This document shows positions 4,886 through 9,619 of a DNA stretch of 9,619 bases, piece by piece; position 1 is the stretch's first letter; each line of letters begins with the position of its first letter. The stretch is from Actinomycetota bacterium. GTDB lineage: Bacteria; Actinomycetota; Thermoleophilia; Gaiellales; Gaiellaceae. The translations under genes were made by a program, and so were the position numbers. The stretch is from assembly GCA_013698195.1 (NCBI GenBank), contig JACCVK010000098.1, forward strand, positions 1 through 9,619, given 5' to 3'. The notes beneath the pieces were generated by a model. That model ran no database searches. It saw only the letters and a list, made by a program, of their open reading frames with translations, and was not told the origin of the DNA.

Positions 4886-5691
4886 GCGGCTCCTTTCGTT
4901 GTCAGGGGAGGGTATAGGCGCGCCATCGCTGACGCGTCGCCCGGGCGCGAGCGCCGCTGCACGCGAGACGGCACGAAGCCGGCTGGAAGCTCGAGATCGT
5001 GAGCTGCGAGCAGATCGTCGTCGGCCAAGATGTCGTCGCACGACCCGTCGGCTACAACGCATCCGGCCGAGAGGATCACGGCTCGTTCGCAGAGCTCGGC
5101 CGCGAACGGGAGATCATGCGTGACGACGAGCATCGTGCGCTCGATCTCGGCGAGTAGGTCGATGAGTTCGCGGCGTGAGCGAGGGTCGAGATTCGCGGAG
5201 GGCTCGTCGAGAACGAGCAGGCTTGGCCGCATCGCGAGGACCGTCGCGATCGCGACGCGCCGCCGCTCCCCCATCGACAGCTGGTGCGGCGCGCGCTCGG
5301 CGACGTGTCCCATGCGAACGGTCTCGAGCGCCTCAGCAACGCGCGCCAGCGCCTCGTCGCGCTCGAGACCGAGGTTGAGCGGCCCGAATGCCACGTCCTC
5401 CCGCACGGTGGGCATGAAGAGCTGGTCGTCCGGATCCTGGAACACGATCCCCACGCGCGAGCGCAGCTCGCGGATGTTCTCCTTGCACACGTCGAGCCCG
5501 GCCACTTCGAGGTCGCCGTTCCCGGTCAGGAGCCCGTTCAGGTGAAAGACGAACGTCGTCTTGCCGGCACCGTTCGGACCGAGGATGGCGACCCGCTCCC
5601 CGTGCTTGATGTGCAGCTCGAGCCTGTCGAGCGCCCGCTCCCCATTCGGATAGAGATACGTCAAGCCCTTCGCGTGCACCGCACAGCTCAT
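4882..5691 (-). CDS. cbiO: ECF-type nickel/cobalt transporter ATPase CbiO
   Basis: A 269-residue ATPase that powers the metal ECF transporter on the cytoplasmic face together with CbiQ. Motifs: Walker A GPNGAGKTT (38-46), Q-loop FQDPDDQLF with Q85, as typical for ECF ATPases, signature LSMGERRR (138-145), Walker B LLVLDEP (158-164), D-loop SANLD, and switch His192 in VTHDL. All catalytic residues are present. The second signature position is Met where LSGGE is usual, a tolerated variation. The ~30 residues after 240 are basic and low in conservation. The ATG at 5691 overlaps the cbiQ stop as ATGA without a strong ribosome binding site, so translation probably depends on coupling. A single ATPase gene implies a homodimer. 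Confidence 0.95.
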   Translation of the reverse strand: MSCAVHAKGLTYLYPNGERALDRLELHIKHGERVAILGPNGAGKTTFVFHLNGLLTGNGDLEVAGLDVCKENIRELRSRVGIVFQDPDDQLFMPTVREDVAFGPLNLGLERDEALARVAEALETVRMGHVAERAPHQLSMGERRRVAIATVLAMRPSLLVLDEPSANLDPRSRRELIDLLAEIERTMLVVTHDLPFAAELCERAVILSAGCVVADGSCDDILADDDLLAAHDLELPAGFVPSRVQRRSRPGDASAMARLYPPLTTKGAA

Positions 5692-6473
5692 ACGGCGGCC
5701 CCGATCAGCACGCGCGCCGGGACGAGCGTCCCCACGACGAGCGCGAGGAACACGGCGTCAGCGCGCGCGAAAGACAGCGGCTCGAGCTGCGGCATGCTTC
5801 CCGCGTAACCGCGCGAGAGCATCGCGAGATACACGCGCTCTCCGCGCGCGTAGGTGCGCAGGAAGAGCGCAGTCGCGACGCGCCCGAGCGCGCCGGCGTG
5901 GCGCAGGTTCCGCGGCCGGTAGGCACGCGAGGCAAGGGCGGCACGCATGCGTTGAACTTCGTCCACGACGACGAAGAGGTAGCGGTAGGCGAACGCAGCG
6001 ATGAGAACGAAGAGCCGTGGGACACGCAGCGCTTCGAGACCGCGCAAGACTGAGGGAAACGTCGTCGTCGCACCGAGCAACACCGCGCCGACGACACCGA
6101 TCGTCGCTTTCGCGCTCACGCCGGCGAACGTCTCCAGTCCCGCCGTCGTCATCGTGAATGGGCCGATCTCGATCGTCTCACCTCCGGGACGGACGAAAGG
6201 CAGGAAGACGGCTGCGAAGATCACGAGCGGCAGGATCACGCGCGCTCGGCGCCAGACCACGCGCGGCCGGATGCGGGCAGTCCCGGCCACGGCCGCCAGG
6301 ACGCACGCGCAGACGATCCACACCGGCCAGGCCGAAAACGGCGCCGAGACCGCGACGACGGTCACACCGATCAGACCCATGAGCTTCGCGCGCGGATCGA
6401 GTCGGTGAATCGCGCTCGCCGGATCGCCGGCAAGCCCGGTCAGCTCGAGCATGTGGTTGCAGCCGACGCTCAC
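5688..6473 (-). CDS. cbiQ: ECF transporter transmembrane component CbiQ (EcfT)
   Basis: A 261-residue membrane protein linking the substrate-binding CbiM to CbiO. It opens with IHRLDPRAKL (22-31), the usual T-component start, followed by hydrophobic segments near 32-65, 78-94, 117-137, 153-171 and 237-257. Two Arg-containing coupling motifs that contact the ATPase are visible as ASRAYRP (181-187) and LSRGYAG (219-225). The GTG start at 6473 overlaps the preceding stop as GTGA and has GGAG seven bases upstream; an ATG at residue 8 is a weaker alternative. Confidence 0.93.
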   Translation of the reverse strand: MSVGCNHMLELTGLAGDPASAIHRLDPRAKLMGLIGVTVVAVSAPFSAWPVWIVCACVLAAVAGTARIRPRVVWRRARVILPLVIFAAVFLPFVRPGGETIEIGPFTMTTAGLETFAGVSAKATIGVVGAVLLGATTTFPSVLRGLEALRVPRLFVLIAAFAYRYLFVVVDEVQRMRAALASRAYRPRNLRHAGALGRVATALFLRTYARGERVYLAMLSRGYAGSMPQLEPLSFARADAVFLALVVGTLVPARVLIGAAV

Positions 6474-6799
6474 CCTGCTGCTCCGGTCGGCGAGACGGAC
6501 GCGCGGCGGCGGCGGAGCCAGCCGATCGCGAAGGCGACGGCGAAGACGAGAAGCGTCCCGACGAATCCCGCCATCCCGGTCGCGACCCGCTCGTCGGCGA
6601 TGCCGGGAAACGCGTAGTCCGGGATCGGAGAGTCGCTCTGGATTGGGGCGAGCCTGCCTTCCTCCAAGAATCCCTTCTTCTCGGCGACCTTCTCGAGGCC
6701 GTCGGGTGACGCCGATGCGTACGGCGACACGGCGACGGCAAACCCGACCGCAACGGCAAGCGCGAAGCCCGTGAACACGGTTATCGACCTGCGGCGCAC
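6470..6799 (-). CDS. CbiN-like PDGLE-domain subunit
   Basis: A 109-residue protein with a transmembrane or signal-anchor segment at ~6-25, a short extracytoplasmic part containing PDGLE (32-36), and a second membrane segment at ~75-95 followed by RRRR on the cytoplasmic side. Topology and motif match the PDGLE family, which stands in for CbiN/NikN next to CbiM in many ECF metal transporters and assists metal loading into CbiM. The GTG start at 6799 lies one base after the cbiM stop and has AAGGAG six bases upstream, inside the cbiM 3' end. It is separate here, whereas in many genomes it is fused to CbiM. Confidence 0.88.
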   Translation of the reverse strand: MRRRSITVFTGFALAVAVGFAVAVSPYASASPDGLEKVAEKKGFLEEGRLAPIQSDSPIPDYAFPGIADERVATGMAGFVGTLLVFAVAFAIGWLRRRRASVSPTGAAG

Positions 6800-6800
6800 G

Positions 6801-7508
6801 TCACGCTCCTTCAGGCGTCGGAGTGGGTAGCGACCGACCGAGCTCCCTGAGCGTCAGGTCTCGCACGGCGATGAGATCGGGTCGCGTCGCAAGAACGGCA
6901 CCGACAGCGGCGACCGTGATGATCGCCTCGCCGATCCCGACGAGTGCGTGCACCCCGAGCATCGCGGGCAGCACGGTTCCGAGAGGCACGGTGTCAGAGA
7001 TCGCCAGCTCGAAGGACGTCGCGGCAGCTCCGGCCATCACTGCGAGCCATGCTCCGGCGCCCGCGATCGCGAGGAACGCTCCGCGCCTCTTCGGGAGCAG
7101 GTCGCGCGTCCAGAGCATCAGATAGCCGACGAGGAGCGCGCCGATGACACCCATGTTGAGGGTGTTGGCTCCGAGAGCGGTGATGCCGCCGTCGGCGAAG
7201 AGGAACGCCTGGATCGCGATCACGACGGCCATCGCAACGCAGGCGACCCACGGGCCGAGCAGGATCGCGGCGAGCGCGGCACCGAGGAAATGACCACTCG
7301 TGCCGCCCGCGATCGGGAAATTCAGCATCTGCGCGGCGAAGATGAACGCGGCCGTGACGCCGAGGACGGGAATCCTGGGCTCGATCAGCTCTGCGGTCGA
7401 CTTCCGGAGACCGATCGCGACGGCAGCAGTCGCCGGCAGCCAGCAGAGCGCGGCAACCCAGTTCGACAGGAAGCCGTCGGGAATGTGCAGCGCGAGAAGC
7501 TCAAACAT
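6801..7508 (-). CDS. cbiM: ECF nickel/cobalt substrate-binding membrane protein CbiM/NikM
   Basis: A 235-residue S-component that binds the metal ion. It has HIPDGFLSNW (8-17), GGTSGHFLGA with H73, and about six hydrophobic segments. In structurally studied NikM, metal is held by the N-terminal amine, His2 of an MHIPDG start, and a His in the GTSGH block. Here ATG at 7508, supported by GAGGAGG upstream, puts six extra residues (MFELLA) and a Leu before the His. Either the leader is removed, coordination differs, or CTG at 7490 is used, which would give exactly MHIPDG. The frame extends upstream to 7529, but that part overlaps the regulator gene and lacks the strong ribosome binding site. It overlaps the regulator by 8 nt. 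No cobalamin riboswitch precedes it. The Nur-like neighbour favours nickel over cobalt. Confidence 0.94.
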   Translation of the reverse strand: MFELLALHIPDGFLSNWVAALCWLPATAAVAIGLRKSTAELIEPRIPVLGVTAAFIFAAQMLNFPIAGGTSGHFLGAALAAILLGPWVACVAMAVVIAIQAFLFADGGITALGANTLNMGVIGALLVGYLMLWTRDLLPKRRGAFLAIAGAGAWLAVMAGAAATSFELAISDTVPLGTVLPAMLGVHALVGIGEAIITVAAVGAVLATRPDLIAVRDLTLRELGRSLPTPTPEGA

Positions 7509-7995
7509 GCCTCTGTCCCTCCTCGCCAACGCTGGGCGCAGCCACTGCGCACACCGAGCAGAGCCCCGCGATCGGAAAATGGCGGAAGCTCGCGACGAAG
7601 TCCTCGTGCTCGCGAATTAGCGCTCGCACTACGCCGAGCACTGCGGTGCAGACGACACGAATGGAGCCGCAACTCTCACAGGTCAGGTACTCGCGCTCCT
7701 CCGTGCCGGAGAGCGCGTACAGGCCGGCCTGGTGACCGACGTGCAGATGCCGTATGAGCCCTACCTTTTCGAGCGTCTCGAGGTTGCGGTACACGGACGT
7801 GAGATCCGAGCGAGGAACGCGTCCCGGCACGCCTTCGGCGATCTCCTCCGCCCGAAGCGGCCGGTCGGCGAAGAACAGGGCCTCGAGCACAACGCGCCTT
7901 GCAGCGGAGGCGCGCAAGCCGCGATCGCGGAGAGCCGCGACTGCCTCCTCGACGTCGCCCGTAGCGAGCGGCGGGGTGAGATGCGCAACGGTCAT
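7501..7995 (-). CDS. nur: Fur-family metalloregulator, Nur-like nickel sensor
   Basis: A 164-residue Fur-family repressor: winged helix ~16-85 with recognition helix SDLTSVYRNLETLEKVGL, then a dimerisation domain with CESC (106-109) and CSVC (146-149), the structural zinc cysteines. By eye it aligns with Streptomyces coelicolor Nur (remembered sequence). The Nur nickel-site residues H70, H72 and H126 correspond to H83, H85 and H139 here, all conserved. The second Nur metal site (H33, H86, H88, H90) is replaced by R45/P46, E99, R101 and Y103, and the HHxH block common across Fur proteins is absent (EEREY). This supports a nickel sensor working through one site. It is the first gene of the tightly coupled cbiM-N-Q-O unit, which it probably represses. 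ATG at 7995; no strong ribosome binding site. Zur or Fur assignment is less likely given the missing residues. Confidence 0.85.
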   Translation of the reverse strand: MTVAHLTPPLATGDVEEAVAALRDRGLRASAARRVVLEALFFADRPLRAEEIAEGVPGRVPRSDLTSVYRNLETLEKVGLIRHLHVGHQAGLYALSGTEEREYLTCESCGSIRVVCTAVLGVVRALIREHEDFVASFRHFPIAGLCSVCAVAAPSVGEEGQRHV

Positions 7996-8038
7996 CCGTG
8001 ACTTGTTCGACCGGTTCGTGTTGGCGGTTCGCTCGCAA

Positions 8039-8055
8039 CTGCAAGTAGGTCGCAG
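8039..8055. promoter_or_regulatory. Candidate Nur box upstream of the regulator
   Basis: CTGCAA-GTAGG-TCGCAG on the plus strand matches 9 of 12 defined positions of the Streptomyces Nur consensus tTGCaa-N5-ttGCAA, including both TGC/GCA cores with the right 5-nt spacing. It lies 44-60 bases upstream of the regulator start codon, in the 85-nt gap after the NicO gene, where an operator for an autoregulated nickel-uptake operon is expected. A clear -10/-35 pair is not visible nearby. The overlapping imperfect repeat GCAACTGC-N9-GCAGCTGC (8035-8059) may be part of the same site. Confidence 0.45.
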
Positions 8056-8080
8056 CTGCCGAACCAGGTCGGCCGGCAGA

Positions 8081-9556
8081 CTAGAGAATGCCGGGGAGCG
8101 CCCGCACGGTCATCGTCACGCCGATGCCGAAGACGAGCAGAGCGCTTACTGCAGGCAACGCGCGCACGAGGCCACCTTCAAAGCTCACGCGGCTGAAGGT
8201 GCTCCGCGCACCGATCGCGAGCAGCCCGATGCCCGAAACCACCGCGGCCAGCCCGACGCTGAACGCCACGATGAGGACGAGCCCGAACGCCACGCGATGC
8301 AGTGAGATCGCGGCGAGCAGAACGACGAGGGCGGTCGGGCACGGGAGAAGACCGCCGGAGATTCCGACCGCTAGGAGACCGCGCCAGCCGGTGCCCTCGC
8401 TCGGCAAGTGTGCGCGGGCGTGCTCTTCCGGGGTCATCGAGGCGTGATCGTGTCTGTGGTGATGACGGTGGTGCTGACCGTCGTCGTGGTGGTGATGGTG
8501 ATGCCTCTTCTCACGGGAAGACGCGAGCGCAGAGCTCACGCGCTGGCGGAGCACTGCGACGCCGACGACGACGACGAGCAGCGCCGAAACGAGATTCATC
8601 CACGGATAGAGATCCTCCGGGACGATGAACTCGGAGAGCGCGAGCGTCGCGATCCCGAGCGCGAAGACGCCGATCGTGTGCGTCACGGTGACGATGCCCC
8701 CCAGTGCGAGCGCGTCGCGCGGCCTCCCCTTGGCGCCGACGAGGTAGGCGGCGACGATGGCCTTGCCGTGCCCAGGCGTCAGCGCATGGGCCGCGCCCCA
8801 GAAGAGCGCGAGCAGGAGCGCGAGGAGCACGAAGCCGGTGCTCAGGTCCTGTTCCTCGATCAGGGAAGCGAAGCCGCCCGCGCCCGTGCCTCCGTCGCGC
8901 GCGCTCATCGCGCTCGAGGAGGAAAGCGTCGGGGCGATCCCTGCCTGGCTGCTGCCTTCGAGCCGGACCACCGCCGATGTGACGTCGAGCGGGCTCTGGA
9001 GCAAGTCCTGCGGATACGAGCGGAGCCGTTCGCTGACGCTCGCCGTGGGGGCGGCGCTGCGTACTACAGCCGCGCCGCGCTCGGCGCGGACGACGATCTC
9101 CTTCCAGCCGATCCGCGACGCGAATGCGTTGTTCTCGAGCACCACGGCGGCACGCCTGCCGTCGCGCAGCGGCCCGGCGTCCAGCACGAGCTCGAGTCTC
9201 GTGGTTCGGAGCGAGGCGGCGCCGCGCGGGAAGGTCAGGTTACGCTCGAGCTGCTTGAAAGGGCGCGCATCGCCGTCGATGCGGAGCTCGAGCCCGCCAA
9301 GAACGCGAGCGGCGAGCGCCGCGGCATATGCGCCCTCGCCCAAGCGCTGGCGCTCTGCCTTCGCCTGGAACGTCGGGATCTCCGCGAGATCGAGGACGGT
9401 GACGACGTAGAGCCGATCACCCGAGGCAACGACCTCGGCGTACTGGTTCGTCGTGAAGTTCCCGAGCGGATGAGCCATCGCCACCGCGGGGACGACGAGA
9501 AGCGCGGCTGAGGCAACAAGCGCGGCGGCAAGAAGCTTCACGCGGGTTGTTCGCAC
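8081..9556 (-). CDS. NicO/RcnA-family nickel/cobalt transporter with N-terminal extracytoplasmic domain
   Basis: A 491-residue protein. Residues 1-28 are a signal peptide (RTTRVK, hydrophobic core, AMA) whose predicted cut leaves a mature N-terminus of HPLGNFT. An extracytoplasmic beta-rich domain follows to ~235, then a NicO membrane domain of about six segments with HALTPGHGK (257-265), VTHT with H293, and GGLLPCPTA (around 401-409). Between segments lies a loop with 13 His in 20 residues (352-371), comparable to the His-rich loop of the E. coli Ni/Co exporter RcnA. Export is the likely direction, but NicO proteins with this N-terminal domain could also import. Start is uncertain: GTG at 9556 gives a normal signal peptide; TTG at 9598 and GTG at 9541 are alternatives, none with a good ribosome binding site. 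It precedes the regulator by 85 nt in the same direction. Confidence 0.88.
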   Translation of the reverse strand: MRTTRVKLLAAALVASAALLVVPAVAMAHPLGNFTTNQYAEVVASGDRLYVVTVLDLAEIPTFQAKAERQRLGEGAYAAALAARVLGGLELRIDGDARPFKQLERNLTFPRGAASLRTTRLELVLDAGPLRDGRRAAVVLENNAFASRIGWKEIVVRAERGAAVVRSAAPTASVSERLRSYPQDLLQSPLDVTSAVVRLEGSSQAGIAPTLSSSSAMSARDGGTGAGGFASLIEEQDLSTGFVLLALLLALFWGAAHALTPGHGKAIVAAYLVGAKGRPRDALALGGIVTVTHTIGVFALGIATLALSEFIVPEDLYPWMNLVSALLVVVVGVAVLRQRVSSALASSREKRHHHHHHDDGQHHRHHHRHDHASMTPEEHARAHLPSEGTGWRGLLAVGISGGLLPCPTALVVLLAAISLHRVAFGLVLIVAFSVGLAAVVSGIGLLAIGARSTFSRVSFEGGLVRALPAVSALLVFGIGVTMTVRALPGIL

Positions 9557-9619
9557 GGAAGGCTGACCCGGTTCGCCACCTGACGAACGAGATCGCAAAT
9601 CAGCGAGACAGTCGTGGCC

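Noticed and set aside
3784..4917. Long plus-strand open frame overlapping the DipZ-like gene and the His-rich gene
   Set aside because: Arg/Ser-rich shadow frame typical of high-GC DNA, with no recognisable domain; the DipZ frame accounts for the region.
4886..5062. N-terminal extension of the His-rich protein to 138 residues
   Set aside because: The extension lies wholly within cbiO, is Arg/Ala/Ser-rich, and the internal ATG at 4885 has a good ribosome binding site and an ATGA junction.
7996..8080. Cobalamin riboswitch upstream of the importer operon
   Set aside because: The gap is only 85 nt, too short for the usual element of about 200 nt, and I see no B12-box-like sequence. A protein operator fits better.
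8408..9511. 367-codon plus-strand open frame opposite the NicO gene
   Set aside because: Charged repetitive shadow of a high-GC gene; the opposite frame has clear NicO motifs.
8011..9575. Shared CCGGTTCG motif upstream of both the regulator (8011-8018) and the NicO gene (9568-9575)
   Set aside because: Eight bases of GC-rich sequence, no dyad in common, and the short inverted repeat GTTCG/CGAAC at 9571-9588 has no counterpart upstream of the regulator. Chance is likely.
9585..9605. Second Nur box upstream of the NicO gene (TTGCGA on the minus strand)
   Set aside because: Only one half-site is recognisable; the partner half lacks the GCA core.

Overview
The window looks like a chromosomal segment from a high-GC actinomycete. 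The lineage evidence is the 16S rRNA 5' end on the minus strand at the left edge, which has the actinobacterial opening (GACGAACGCTGGCGGCGCGC, read on the minus strand). My impression is a deep-branching class such as Thermoleophilia, but that is recall and not a search. No mobile element, CRISPR array or tRNA gene is visible. GC content is uniformly high and nearly every base between 580 and 9556 is coding.

Left region (1-579, minus strand): the first ~170 nt of a 16S rRNA and its ~350-nt leader. The leader holds a strong promoter (TTGACA-16-TACCAT) just after the tyrS-like stop codon, an intrinsic-terminator-like hairpin with a U6 tract, an actinobacterial boxA-like element, a triplicated 14-nt repeat, and three hairpins next to the 16S 5' end. 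One hairpin contains the complement of the core of the triplicated repeat.

Middle left (580-2821, minus strand): an FMN-dependent alpha-hydroxy-acid dehydrogenase followed by a tyrosyl-tRNA synthetase homologue. They are joined by a 14-nt tandem duplication that creates a five-codon minicistron with an ATGA overlap at each end. The synthetase homologue is full length and keeps its tyrosine pocket and S4 domain, but both catalytic signatures are gone (HLGH is TLGN, KMSKS is GMSAS). It looks like a pseudoenzyme or a neofunctionalised paralogue.

Middle (2906-4549, plus strand): a DipZ-type membrane thiol-disulfide protein (CcdA domain, thioredoxin domain with CINC, C-terminal beta-sandwich), transcribed divergently from the dehydrogenase.

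Right region (4646-9556, minus strand): a compact nickel/cobalt homeostasis locus. In transcription order it encodes a NicO/RcnA-family transporter with a His-rich loop, a Fur-family regulator resembling the nickel regulator Nur, CbiM, a CbiN-like PDGLE protein, CbiQ, CbiO and a 79-residue protein that is 17/79 histidine. From the regulator onward, each gene overlaps or nearly abuts the next (8-nt overlap, 1-nt gap, GTGA, ATGA, ATGA), so the small His-rich protein is built into the transporter operon. The regulator keeps the three histidines that match the nickel site of Streptomyces Nur but has lost all residues of the second metal site. A Nur-box-like sequence lies upstream of it. The likely logic is nickel-sensing repression of an ECF importer, with a companion NicO transporter and a cytosolic His-rich buffer or chaperone.
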